DNA from: Cyanophora paradoxa
Lineage: Eukaryota > Glaucocystophyceae > Cyanophorales > Cyanophoraceae
NCBI GenBank assembly: GCA_004431415.1
Contig: QPMI01000572.1
Span: 248,001 to 312,000, forward strand
DNA: 64,000 nucleotides
Reading direction: 5' to 3'
Shown here: positions 21,701 through 32,579 of the stretch, piece after piece
How positions within the stretch are numbered: the first letter of the stretch is position 1
Layout of the letters: the number at the start of each line of letters is the position of its first letter
Notes under the pieces: model-generated
The model's database searches: none
The model's input: the letters and a program-made list of their open reading frames with translations, nothing else
Told to the model about the DNA's origin: nothing
Program-made: the position numbers and the translations under genes

Positions 21701-21985
21701 GCGGGCGGCGTTCGCGGTGGGCCGCGTGCACCCCGACGCGGCGGAGACGCTGCACGCGATGGGCACCCTTGCTGCCGCGCGGGGCCGCCCGCACGAGGCC
21801 CGCGCCCACTTCGAGGTGCGGCTTGCACTTGGCCCGGATTCGGGTATACGTATCGAAGGCAATTAATGTACATTGACGGGCCGTCGGCGCCGGGACCGCA
21901 GGGGGCGCTGGCGATGCTGCGGGAGCGGCTCGGGGAGGGGCACCCCAAGGCGCTCCGCACCGCCGCCGCCGTCGCCGCCCTCTGA
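9735..21985 (+). CDS. TIR - (pseudokinase-like) - DUF4062 - NACHT - TPR multidomain protein
   Basis: STAND/NLR-like receptor architecture. Exon 1 (9735-10093, ATG 9735) joins in phase to the next exon, giving LNLPDNDQEG. TIR: exons 10524-10843 (IRVFVSYSRSNKSAVQ), 10920-10945, 11016-11036, 11121-11198 (THFLFFASQCSVESQFC) and from 11265 (EEIDYAYVQKKRILICYLEE). The Glu after the Cys aligns with the NADase Glu of active TIRs. About 11.8-12.8 kb resembles a kinase fold (VRFMLEDLGLARRLR; HEDIAGIGIVALSMLSGSFP) but lacks a clear HRD: tentative. DUF4062: RELRIFISSTF, QDMAEERDEIRSVVYPRLRA, DLRWGIRDEEVANGE, YFVGLIKGRYGW. NACHT: P-loop FVLHGAGGCGKS (about 15,885-15,920) and Walker B LVLVIDALDQL (about 16,300). 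C-terminus: 17 TPRs, stop 21983-21985. DUF4062-NACHT-TPR recalls nephrocystin-3, TEP1 and NWD1. The frame shifts after the TIR ICYLEE, and exons at 11.3-13.9 kb are uncertain, so two adjacent genes cannot be excluded. Confidence 0.8.
20168..20192. repeat. G homopolymer, 25 bases, in a TPR intron
   Basis: Lies in the intron after the TPR exon ending at 20145, on the sense strand as G (the reverse of the C-tracts in other introns). Confidence 0.95.
21008..21297. repeat. Hairpin-forming insert flanked by direct repeats inside a TPR intron
   Basis: Within the intron 20939-21297. An inverted repeat (about 21128-21156: GCTGCTTTAATCTGATTATT; mirrored at about 21199-21231) is flanked by two roughly 40-base direct repeats starting GCTGATCATGATCAT (about 21007 and 21255), running to GGGGGCATGCG. 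The downstream copy forms the functional 3' splice site before AGATCTCTCGAG. Confidence 0.75.
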
Positions 21986-23148
21986 AACAAGTGCACGCGC
22001 GCCTCATCGAATATCGAAGAGAGCCCGCGGTCGAAGAAATGTTAACGTTGTTAGAAATCAGCGGGCATGTGTTGCAAGAATAATTCAGGGTTTATATATT
22101 TACATCCAGCAGACGCTGTCTCCTCTTGTGAGCTCCTGCAGCTGTCGTAGAGTGTTTTGTCTGCTGTGGAAATTCGTTCAAATTCCATTATCCTTTCACA
22201 TCGTCTCATGCAGTGTATACCGTTACACTTGAAACGTTCTGGGCTCAACTTTGAAACTGGCAAGATCTAGAGCGTCGTGTCACAACTTGAGTGCAGTACT
22301 AGTATACGTAAAGCTCGCGATTTGTATGTGTACATGTACATGTAATTATAAACGCATTTGCGCAATTTCCAATTGCGCCCCGTGGGCCCAGCGGCCGTGC
22401 CGGCGTGGCATGCGCACGTGCCACGCGGATATATCGGACGTCGGCGTATGCCGCGGTACGCGTCGGCGGATATATCAGCTGATTCGGATCTAGACTCTAG
22501 ATCTGCAGCTGAGAGTCCAGTAGATCTAGATCTAATCTAAAGTCGCCCGCGGCCGCCGGCTCGCCGCCGACTAGTACAGTGACTACTACATGTACAGTCA
22601 CTGAGCCTCGACTCTCTCGAGCTCGGATCCGGAGTAGTATACGTAGTACCGGACCGTCGGACCGGGAGTCACCGGACCGGCGCAGCACTGGTACCGGTAA
22701 TCGCCGCCGAGTCAGCGCCGACTAGTACTCCGACTCTAGTCTCCGAGGCGCCCTGCCGCCGGCTCGCCGGAGTCGCCGGCCGAGGCGACTCGCCGCCCGG
22801 CGGGCCGGCGGCGGCGCGGCCCTCCGCGGCCGGACGATTAACCGTGTGTTGAACGTTCAACGGCCGGTTGCCAAAGTTGGTGGTACCGTAGTACCGGTTG
22901 GCCCAGTGGGGTTCGGTCCGGCCGCCGGCCGCCCGGGCAGGCGGTGCCAGGCGCGCCCCGCGCGCGCGCCCGCGGCCGGCCGGCCGCGCGCGGGCCGCCC
23001 GGGCGCCGCCGGAGTGCACGTGGGCGGCCGGACCCGGCCGGCGGCCGCGGGAGCGCCGGGCCGGGGGATCCGGCCGGGACCGGCCCATCATCCGGGCCCG
23101 GGGAGCTTCCCGAAGCTAAGCCAATTAATATTGCAAGGCCCAATTTTG
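21986..23148. other. Spacer between the TPR gene and the LINE
   Basis: 21986-22500 is AT-richer and probably includes the 3' UTR. 22430-22760 is crowded with short palindromes (CTAGATCTAG, GGATCC, CTGCAG, GTATAC). 22760-23100 is extremely GC-rich. No gene recognised. Confidence 0.4.
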
Positions 23149-23520
23149 GCCAAGGCAGCAAGCCGGCCCAACGACCCCATCAACTTCGACATCATCTTCC
23201 CGTGGAAGGAGGACCTGCAGCGCGCTGCGCAGGTTCGCTTTTGCAATTCGTACTCTCGATGGCCTCATGGCCTTTTCCGGCCTCATGGCCCGCCCCTCGC
23301 AATCGATCCGATCTCCTCTCTTTCTCTCTTGCATGACTTTCTCGATCTTGCAGGCCGCTGCTGCGTCCACCTCGGGATCGGCGTGAGGCGTTCGGGCCCC
23401 CCATCGATTCCCGCTGCGTTTCGCGGCGGGGTCGATCCCTCGGCCCTCCCCTCGCCCCCGGCCCTCGTTTTCTCTTCCGGCTCTTGGGCTTTGTCCCTCG
23501 AGCTGTACCACCCCCCGTAA

Positions 23521-26500
23521 ATGACGTTTAGGTTTCTTTCTCTGAACGTAGCAGGCAAACTAGATCGAGCTTTTCATGATGTATTAGGCAAATCTTATCG
23601 TTCTTTTCTCTTTGATTGCCTCCGCGATAGCGCGCGGCATTCAGCTGTGTTCCTGCAGGAGACTCATGTTTCTTCTTCCTCATTATCCAAGCGCCTCGCG
23701 CGCGCCTGGGGATCGGCCCCTCTTTTTGGTCTCATAACCCTAGTGGTCAGGCCACTCAGGGGGTTGCCGCTCTCTTTCCTGGTGATTCCCTTTTCAAATT
23801 CGGTTGTTGACTCCAGCTGATAGTCCTCGACTTCAACTTTTCTTGTTCGAGACCAAATTTGGTCCCATTTATTTTTGCAATGTATATGCTCCTACAGATG
23901 ATTCTGAGCGTCGCGGTTTCTATGAAACTCTTCTTTATACTCTCGAGTCCGTGGTTCCTTTCGACAGCCGCCTCATCTTAGGAGGAGATTTTAATTTCCA
24001 CGAGCTCCCCTCTGATGCTCCCGGCCCTAGTCGTGGAACCCCTCCCCCGACGCCTTTGAGTTGATCCGAGCTCGTTATGGCCTTTTCGATGCCGGGCCTC
24101 ACACTAGAGCGTGCTTTAAAACCTGGAGCCGGCCGCGGCCGGCGGGCGGGACGATTGAGTCCCGGCTCGATTATTTTTTCCTCTCGTCCTCCCTCCGCGA
24201 TTGGGCCGTCTCGCTTCGGCCGTGGACGGCTTACTCTGCAGTTGGCGAGCCACGCAATTCTGATCATATAGGCATCTATCTCACACTTAAAGCCCCGGAA
24301 TCTCTCGCCGTGGCCCCGGTCGCTGGCGCATGAACTGGGCGGCGTATGGGACATGCCCGGAATATTCTGGTTTCATTTCTACTATAATTCGTGACTGGCG
24401 CGCCGCGTGGCCATTAGTTACAGATCGCGTCCGTCGGTGGGACGCCCTCAAATCCGAGCTCCAGCGTCGTGTTCGGGCCTGGGAGCTTGATGAGAAGCGC
24501 AGGCGGAAGGACGCTTACATCTCCGCTGTTCGAGCTCTCGAGGCTCTCATCCGTCGCCACGCCGCTGGCTCTATTGATGATGTCGCTTTCCGTACACTGC
24601 GCACTTCTATGATGCGCAGCTTGAATTCGCTTGTGTCTGACTATGCCAGACAGCATTCACGCAAAGAAATTCGTTTCGCCGCAACTCAAGATGGACGGTC
24701 TAGTAAAGCTTTTTTTGAGCATTATTTACCGGATTCTCATGCTCAGTTCCCGGAGGGGCTTCGGGCCCTCGACACCGAAGGCCCAGAGGCCGCGTCGGAC
24801 GACCCCCGCACTTTGCTCGAGCTTTCTTCCGCCTATTACGCTCAACTATATGACGGCGCTGCAGCTCAGGCCGCGGTTGATCGGTCGCTAGCTGAGCGGT
24901 CTGGCGTTGCCTCTCTCTATTCCCCTCACCGCCTGCTCCCTACTGAGTCTGCTGATCTTGACTCTGACTTATCGTCTGGAGAACTATTTCGTGCTTTTAA
25001 GGAGATGTCTGGCGGAGCCAAGTCTCCTGGCATCGATGGTCTCCCTGCTGAATTCTACGTTCACTTTTTTGATGAGATTGGCCCCGATTTCTGTGCTTAC
25101 ATCGCTGCTATGTATGAGTCTGGGCAGCCGTCCGAGTCTTTGCGGCACGTCCTCATTACTCCTATTACTAAACCGGCAACGGACCCTACTTTGATTGCAA
25201 ATCGCCGCCCAATTTCTCTCTCTAATGTCGAAGAGCGTGCAGTCGAGCGCGCCCTCTCCAACCGCTTAACGCCACTCATGTCTGGTCTTGTATCCCGCTT
25301 TCAGTCTGGCTTTATTCATCGTCGGTCCGCAGTGCACCAGGTTATGCTTGTTTATCTTCTCATGCATTACGAGGGCGGTAATCCTGCACTTGAACAGCTG
25401 TGCTTCGGATTTCTTGATTTTTCAAAAGCCTATGACCGCGTTAACTGGAGCTTCCTTTTCTGGTCGCTCGAACAGTTCGGTTTCGGGTCCCAATTTATCA
25501 AGTGGGTCCGCCTGCTCTACTCTGATCTGCAGGGTTCTGTTCACATTAACGGCTGGACCTCCGCCCCTTTCCCCATTCGATGCGGTGTACGTCAGGGTGG
25601 CCCCTTTCGCCCTATCTATATAATTTGTGCACACACCTTTTAGCCCTTTTGATTAATGCTGATGCTCGTATACGAGGTGTCCGCTTGTCCTCTAGCTCTC
25701 TTTGCAAGGTGCTCCAGTTTGCAGACGACACGGTTCCTTTAATCTCGTCTTTTACCGAATTGCCTTTCTGGAAAGAGTGCTTTGATAAATACTGCCGGCT
25801 CTCTGGAGCTCTTATTAATCTCGAGAAATCTAGCCTTCTTCCACTCCGCGATATCCCGCACATGCCTGGCCTAGCGTCGAGGACTGCCCCTGGCGGCGTC
25901 TTCAGGTGACGGATCTCCCTCCCGCTGAAAAAATTCGAAAATACCTGGGCTTTCCACTAGAGCCCGATCTGTCTCGGTTCTGGCGGAAAAAGACCGCTGC
26001 TCTTGATATCCGTGTCCAGCAAGCGAAGACTTATCGCATGCCGATGCGTTCCGGCGTTCTCCTTGCCTGGGCTGTATTTATTGGGTCCCTACATTATGCT
26101 CTATATTTGCTTGACCCCCTGATGCTCAGTATTCGACATGGCAAGAGAAGCTTCGCGCTTTTGCTGGCGTGAGCGGGCAGCTTTCGAAGTATATTTCTCC
26201 TCTGCCGTGGCGTCAAGGTGGTCTCAACTGCCCGGATATTCGAGCTTTTTCGTTATCGCTGAAAATGAAGTGGGTGGCCTTGCTCGCTGACCCCTCTTGT
26301 TCAGCTCCTTGGAAGGAGTACCTCTTGAGCAAACTGGACGCTCAGCTGGCACCTTTTTCCTATGGCCCCGCCTTGTCTCGCTCCGCCTCCCACTTGACAG
26401 ACTTGACTTGCCTCCTATTTGGAAGCGGACTCTCTCCGAGTGGGCTCAGCGCCAGGGCGTGTGTCAACCTCGTAACTCTCCCGAAGTGTTATCCCAACCT

Positions 26501-27998
26501 CTTTTCTTCAATCCTCTGTTCAGTACTCCCGGCGACGAGGTCGACTGGAGTCGCTGTGCACGGTCCGGCTTGCTGCGGGTCTGCGATATCTGGGATTGTG
26601 CTGCCGGGGGTTCCGGGCTCCAGCAGCTGCCTCCTCCGCCCTCCACTCCTTTTTCCCTAGTCTGTGTTCTGCGCTCCCGGCTACTTGGCGCCAGGTTCTC
26701 GAGGCCCTGCATCGCCGCCTCAGCATCTCTGGTGGTCCGGACCGGACGCCTCGTTTGCTCTCCTTCGAGGCCCAAGTGGTACTTTTGTTGCCTTCCCTGT
26801 TCGCGATAACCAGATAATTCCACGGGTGCTGGACTACATACCGCGCGTTCCTTGCCGCCCTGCGGCTTCCCACCCTGTGGGCCTATCCTCGAGCTCCAAT
26901 TCAATTCTGTCCGTTTGCTCCCGCTGCATGTTTGCTTCAGCGCTGTCTTCCTCTCTCTTCGTCGCGGGACCCTGCCTGGCCTTTTGTTCTTGGCGCAGGC
27001 CCTTCGGCCTTTCTTTCTCTTGATAATCTTGCGTTCACTTTCGCTCGTATGCTCCCTCTCCGCCTCTCCTCTGTTCGTCGCTTCTACTGCCTTGAGGTCC
27101 AGCGGCTTCGCGATGTGTCTAGCCACGCTCAGATGCCCGATGCTAAGTGGGGGTTTCCCGGCGCCTTGTCTCCGTCCGTCTTCCTAATCTTGTCGTCCTT
27201 CAGTGTTTCCCGATGCTTTGGATCGATGCTCTTTACCGTTTGCATTTCAAATTGTATCGTTTGGGCGAGCAACAGTCGCCCGCCGTCGTTTCTGTCGGGT
27301 TTGTAATGACGGATCTGCTCGCTCTCACGCGCACGTTTTCTCTGAGTGCCGCTTTCTCGTTCGTTCTGGGATTTCATTCGTGAGCGCCTGAATTTCTGGG
27401 CTTCTACTCTTCACCGGATGAGCGTGAAGAGGTCGCAGTGCCTGAGCTCTCTCTCTTCCACATCCTCTCGGTTCCGGATTTATCTGGGCCCATTTTGCGC
27501 AGTAAAGTTAACCCCGCCTTCTGCCTTCGCTCACTTGGAGCGATCCTTGCTGGCGTATTTTCCATCCAACAGGTTGCTCGCGCTCGGTGCGATCTTGAGG
27601 AGGCTGACATTGATGCGCCTTCTTACAACCGCGCCGCGCTTGTTGCCGCCTGGGACAGAAATATGTCGTACCTCGAGTTCACCCTTTCGCAGGCTTCGGC
27701 CTTGTTGGAGGAGCGGCGCGCTCGCTTGGCTGCTGCTGACGCTGATGATCAGGCTGCCTCGGATGATGACGCACATGATTCAGAGTCTGGTACCGGTTCT
27801 CATCGTTCTAGTTCAAGCTCTGATTCTGACTCGTCCGGCGCTCCTTCTTCGGGCGGTGCTGACAACCTCGTCTCTTCGCGTGACATCGATTCTGTCCTCC
27901 GGAATCCTGCGGAGTTTGCCGTTCGTGGGAATGTCCCGTTGGGGATCCCTGGTGGTCGCCCGCCTCCTGCGCCGTCCCCTCCTGCTCTGGCCCTGTAG
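23521..27998 (+). pseudogene. Broken endonuclease-reverse transcriptase ORF of the LINE
   Basis: APE-type endonuclease motifs occur in order but in different frames: MTFRFLSLNVAG and FLQETH (frame of 23521), NVYAPTDD and LILGGDFNF (frame of 23804), then NSDHIG (frame of 24061). The RT runs from about 24330: NRRPISLSN, motif A FLDFSKAYDRVNW, motif B GVRQGGP; after a shift near 25.6 kb, the catalytic FADDT box (about 25,720). Further frame changes near 25.9 and 26.2 kb. A Cys/His cluster (CRVCND, then HAHVFSEC, about 27.3 kb) resembles the zf-RVT finger of plant/algal L1-like elements. A Ser-rich ORF follows (27438-27998). At least four frame breaks make this copy inactive unless the assembly has errors. 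No ORF1 recognised. Confidence 0.85.
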
Positions 27999-29688
27999 TG
28001 ACCCTTGGGCCCATTCCTATTCCTGCTCTCGCTGCCCTCTCGACGCTCCTTTCCCCCATTCCCTGCGGTCCCGATCCTGTGCTCCTTGGCCCTCTGGCCC
28101 GCCTCTGCCTCCTCCTCCTTACAACTTGCTGTCACGGGCCTCTTCACTTGCCTGTTCCCCGGCAGGTCCCTGGTCATCTTGCAGCTCCATACCCCTTCTT
28201 ACCTCTTCCCTTGCTCCTCCACTTCCGCCCTGCGAGGCCCTCTTTCTGACGTCCTCCTGGTTCAGCCCTCTTCAGCCCATCCTTCTTGCCCCGCTTCTGC
28301 AACTGTGACGCTGGGCGGCACTATCTTTTTGCATGCCCTCCCGCCTCTACGTCCCGGTCTCTTTGCGTCTGCATCCACTTTCCCGGATCCGCTTGCAGGC
28401 CCCTCGCCTCCAGAGCTCGCCATCACTTCGGCCTCCCTCGCCTCCGCTCTCGATTCTCCATACCCTTCGAATAGCCGCCTCCTCTCTCCTCCTCCGCCTC
28501 CCTCCCCCCTCGAGCTCCGGGTCCTCGGCCTCTGCCCGCTTCCGAGTGTTGGCGAGACTGTCCTCTTTTCGATCTCCCCGTCATTCCGGCTCCCTGCTCC
28601 CCTTCGGCGCCTCGGGTCCATCTGCGGGTCCTATCCCGCTTCCTGGCGCTCGTGAGATTCGCCGCCGGCGCCCTCGTCGGGCCCTTGCGCCCTCGAGCTC
28701 GTCTCTCTCTGCACCGCCCATGGCCATGACCTCCGTGTCATCTGCTCCGGCGCCACCCGACCTTTCTCCTGCTTTGCTGCCCTCTCTTCGGCGCCGGCAG
28801 CGATCCCCGTCACCTGCTCGTGGCCCTTCCCCTGCCTCCGACCCTTCCTCGGCCCCTCCTCGCCTCTTCCGTCTCGTCGGCCCCGCCGCATTCCGTCGGC
28901 GGATCTCTCGATCGACCCTGGACTCTCCGCCTGCCACTGTCTGCGGGTACCTCCGCCGCCGTGTTCGGCGCCGGCTGTCAGTACTTTGCTCGGTAGCTCC
29001 CCCGTCGTGGCTCCTCGGGGCCTCTTCGTCGTCGTCGTTCGCTGGGTTCCGGCTCCGGGTCAGATTTCTCGCCGGGCTTACCTTCTCCTGGCTCTGCTCC
29101 TGGGCCCTCAGCTCCGGGACCGGCTTCCCCGATCTCCTTCCGGACTCGTGGTCGTACCCGTCGCCGGCTTGCGAGCCTGCGGCTCCTTCTACTTCCCCCG
29201 GCGGTTTGCCGGGCCGGACCCTCCGGCCTTTGTTCTTGATACCGGACTACCGCCTTTGTCCTTGTCTTCTGCTTCGCTGGTCGCGATCGTATCCCGCCGG
29301 CGCCGGCGTACTTCTTCGTCTTCTAGTTTAGTTCGGTCTGGTTCGGATTCTGATCGTAGTGTTGATGCTAGAGTTAGTTTCAATACTAGCTATAGTCCTC
29401 GTGCTCGACCTGTTGTTCGCCGTCGTTTGCAGTTCGATTGCCCGCCTCGACCCGGCCGCTTTAGTGATTCCTTTGACTGTTCTTTGCCTGCTCTTGATCC
29501 GCCTGCTCCGCCTCCTGTGTCCTCCTCGACCTCGTGCCGTAGCTCTGCCCTTTCGCATCGTCCTGCTTCGCCTCCGCCTCCATGTCGTCTTGTTGTTCCT
29601 CTTACTTGTCTTCTTCCTGTTATTTATCTTTCTCAATTTTGTCCCCCGCTTCTTAGTGATGTAATTCCTTCTGATATTGATGGTATCT

Positions 29689-29754
29689 CTAGCTCTGGCT
29701 CTTCTTCGTGTCAGTTATCCTCTAGCTCTGGCTCTTCTTCGTGTCAGTTATCCT
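29689..29754 (+). repeat. Two-copy tandem repeat in the LINE 3' region
   Basis: A unit of about 33 bases starting CTCTAGCTCTGGCTCTTCTT and ending GTCAGTTATC occurs twice head to tail. Confidence 0.85.
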
Positions 29755-29973
29755 CTGTCCTAGATCTGCTCGATTTATCGTCTCTTCTCGCAATCGATCT
29801 GTCTCGAGCTCTGTGTCTTTCCTTTTTTATTGTCGTTTTTGGCTCTTTGTCTTATCTTTCTTCGTGCTCTTGTCTTAGTTATTTTGCTATTTTGTCTCTA
29901 TGCCCCCTGGGCAGCCCCCGCAGTGCTGGTGTCTAGAGACTGTGGCCGGTAATTCACCAAAAAAAAAAAAAAA

Positions 29974-30500
29974 GGCTGCCAAGCTTAGCCAAGGCAGCTT
30001 GCGAAACTGTATAATACTGTATCCGGGATCCCCCCAATTCGGCCAAGCATCGATCGCGATCGCGAAGGCTGGCGAAGCCCTGGACAGTTTTTTTCCCCAA
30101 TTCCCCGGGTAACCCCTCGTCGGAGTCCTCGTCCGGACTACGGAGGGCGCCGCGGCCGAGGAAGCTTAGTAAGTCGCAGACAGGCGATCGACCGCCGGCG
30201 CGTTCCGCCGAATTGCGCGAACTTGGGAAAGGCTTCGAGCTTCGGTGCTGGCAGGCACTGGCAGCAGCACCGCGCGGCACGGCAACACGCCCGGTGGCCC
30301 CGGCGGGCCCGGCCTTCGCCCGACCGCAGCCCGCATGCCGGTCATCTTCCAGTTGATTGCCATCTTGCCTGCCGCTTAGCGCGCGCGGGCCGCGGCCCCA
30401 GACTTGGCAGCTTCATTTGCCCGTCGCACCGCCACCAGCAGCGGCACTCGCTGCCGGCTCGGTGGATCTGCGTAATTCACGTTCGGAAGCGGATCGTGAC
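29974..30500. other. Spacer downstream of the LINE
   Basis: GC-rich, no clear exon. Holds the putative 3' target-site repeat and probably the promoter/5' UTR of the next plus-strand gene. Confidence 0.35.
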
Positions 30501-31570
30501 ATGTTTGCAGAGCTGGCGCCTGCGGCCATCATCGAATCCGGCGGCGGTCATGGCGGGACTGCCCTGCGCAGCTCTGCGCCTGCAGCTGGATCTGCAGCGG
30601 GGAATGAGGTACACCGTGCGAGTCCGCCTGAGCTGCCAGGTCAGCCCTCGTGGATATTGCTGGAGGTGAAGAAATTGCCGCGAGCCGAGGCGCCGGCGAT
30701 CATGGTGCACACGCACACGCGCACGCGCGCTTTCGTGGGATCTCTCCGGTCCCTGATTGCTGCGTTAGGATCAGGAGTGGGTCCAGCCTCCGGCCTCGCG
30801 CCTGGCAAACGGTGCACAGCTCGGCGTCCAGGACGGCGTCCAAGTCTACAGCTTGAACCCCGGCCGGTGCGCCGCGCCCTTCGGACGCTCGCCCCCGCGC
30901 CGGTCGCGAGCGGCGCCGCCGCGCGCGCGCGCAGGCCCTACCGCCTGGCCCTGCACCCGGAGGACCCGGCGCGGCAGAAGTGGACGGGATCGCGGCTGCA
31001 TGTCCGCCTGCACTTCGCCGGTGAGCAGGCGGGCCCCCTCCCGAGCCCGCCTCGCGCCCGAGTGCTAGCGCGGCGCGGCGCTGACGGGCGGGCGGCAGAC
31101 GACGGCGCGGTGGTCACGCCGGACGCCCTCGCCGCGTTCCCGATCGGCGCGCGGAGCACGCTGACCTCGTGGGAGGTCAGCCTGCGCGTCAACCGCCTCG
31201 GTTTCACCGACGAAGTCTTCGGGATCGGTCCGCCCGCCCGCCCGCCCGCCCGCCGCGGCACCGTTCGCCCCGCCGCTCGCCCGACGCGCCCCCGCCCCCG
31301 CCCCGCCCCGCCCCGCCCCGCCCGCCGCCGCTGCCGCAGCTGCGACGACGGAGCAGCACAGAGGGCGGCTCTTCAGGTGCGGCCCCGGCGCGCGCTCGCC
31401 CGCCCGCGGTCGCCGCGCGAGCTGGGACCGACCGAGGAGCTTCGCCGCGGGCGCGGGCGCAGGATTCGAGTACTCCTCGCGGTCGGCGATAGCGATGCCG
31501 GCTCGGTCTGCGTGCAGGTCGTGAGGGACCAAGACGGGGCCGCCCGGGGCCGACAGGCGCCCGCCGAGGC
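30501..31570 (+). CDS. Unrecognised protein, beta-rich N-terminal region
   Basis: Exons inferred from splice-like borders: MFAELAPAAIIESGGG...QPSWILLEVKKLPRAEA; after an intron, QEWVQPPASRLANGAQLGVQ and VYSLNPGRCAAP; PYRLALHPEDPARQKW with SRLHVRLHFA (donor gtgagc); ALAAFPIGARSTLTSWEV with SLRVNRLGF; then FRIRVLLAVGDSDAGSVCVQ. The alternation suggests a beta-sandwich. An alternative start is ATG at about 30,550 (MAGLPCAALRLQLDLQRG). About 31.57-32.53 kb is Pro/Ala/Arg-rich low complexity, either disordered coding or intron. I cannot assign a family. It may be the N-terminal part of the protein encoded at 32.6-35.7 kb. Confidence 0.45.
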
Positions 31571-32579
31571 GAAGCCCAAGCGCCCCTGGCGGCCCCGGCG
31601 CGGAGCCGGCCCCCCGCTCGAGGCGGCGCCGGAGGCTTCAGCGGGAGGCGGGGCCGCAGGGGCCGGCGCCCTCCTCCTCGCCCGCCCGTTCCGGTCGCGA
31701 GGCGCCGCCGCCGGCCTTTGCCCTGCGGCCGGACACGCACGCCCCCGCGGCGACCCTTCGCCCGCACCCCGTCGACCCCGCCTCCGAGCCGATACCGCTG
31801 TCGCTCCCGCGGCGCCGGGGCTGCCGCGCCGGCCCTGAGCGACGCCGCGCTGGCGGTGGTGATGGCGGCGGCCGAGGCCGAGGCCGCCCGCCTCCCGAAG
31901 CCGCCGGCCGCGCCCGAGGCGCTCCAGCCGGCCTCGCCGGCGCCGCAGGACGCCGCCGCAGGCAGCCTTCAGCTCGTGCCCGCCTTCCCCCGGAGCCCGG
32001 CGCCTGCCCTGTCCGCGCCGCAGCTGCCCGTCGCCCCTTCGCTCGGAGGCCGGCCCCCGCCGCGCGGGCGCCGCCGGACGCCTCCGTGGACGACCTCGTG
32101 TCGATCTTCCGCGAGCTCTGCCGCTTCGACCCTCCCTGCCGCCCAGCCTCCCCGGCCGCCCTCCCCGCCCCGCTCGAGCCCGGAGCCCTCCGGGCCCCCG
32201 AGAGCCGCCCTGCGGGCGCCCGACGCGGCGTGCGCCCTACCCCCCCCCCCCCAACCCCGCCCCGCCCGCCCGCCCGCCCCTCGCGCGACGCCGCCGCCAC
32301 AGGCCGCCCGAGACCGACGCGCTCGCGATCGCCGGCCCTTCGCTCGTCTCGCCGAGCGGTGCGCTCCCCGCCGCCCCCCGCGCGGGACGCGCCCCCGCGA
32401 GCCCTCGGACCTGGCACGGCAGGCCCCTCGGCCGGCGCGGCGCCCCTCCGCCCTTCGGCTTCGCCTTCGATCGCGAAGTCCAGGTCCGGACCCCCGCCCA
32501 CCCCGCCGCCGCCGCCGCGGCCGGCGCCGGCGCCGGTCGCCTGAGGGCGGGGCGGGGACGGGCGCCCTACAGGCGCCCT

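Larger units (their letters stand above)
17928..21985 (+). repeat. Tandem array of 17 TPR exons, one repeat per exon
   Basis: Each exon is one kinesin-light-chain-type TPR in phase 0-0: 17928-18053, 18132-18263, 18326-18451, 18504-18629, 18714-18839, 18939-19064, 19157-19282, 19379-19504, 19660-19791, 20020-20145, 20402-20527, 20607-20738, 20813-20938, 21298-21423, 21494-21619, 21675-21815, 21902-21985. Most are exactly 126 bases (42 residues); three are 132, one is 141 and the last is a partial repeat. The core is ACGPEHPDTAKTLxxLAxLY followed by MGEYAKALPLYE. This array probably forms the ligand- or partner-binding superhelix. Confidence 0.95.
23149..29973 (+). mobile_element. LINE-type (non-LTR) retrotransposon with poly(A) tail
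   Basis: Endonuclease and reverse transcriptase region, then a long pyrimidine-rich 3' region (about 28.0-29.9 kb), ending GGTAATTCACC followed by an A tract (29959-29973). No LTRs. GCCAAGGCAGC occurs at 23149-23159 and again at 29988-29998, a candidate target-site duplication, although the downstream copy starts about 15 bases after the tail. The 5' limit is therefore uncertain. A truncated relative of the 3' end lies at 45.5 kb, confirming the 3' boundary. Confidence 0.85.

Noticed and set aside
17928-21985. A CRISPR-like or satellite array, because of regular repeats
   Set aside because: The repeats are protein-coding TPR exons with diverged DNA; the spacers are introns of variable length.
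17261-21985. Kinesin light chain gene
   Set aside because: KLC has about six TPRs behind a heptad-repeat coiled coil. Here the TPRs follow a NACHT module and number seventeen.
23149-29973. LTR retrotransposon
   Set aside because: No LTRs, protease or integrase. An APE-type endonuclease upstream of the RT and a poly(A) tail indicate a LINE.
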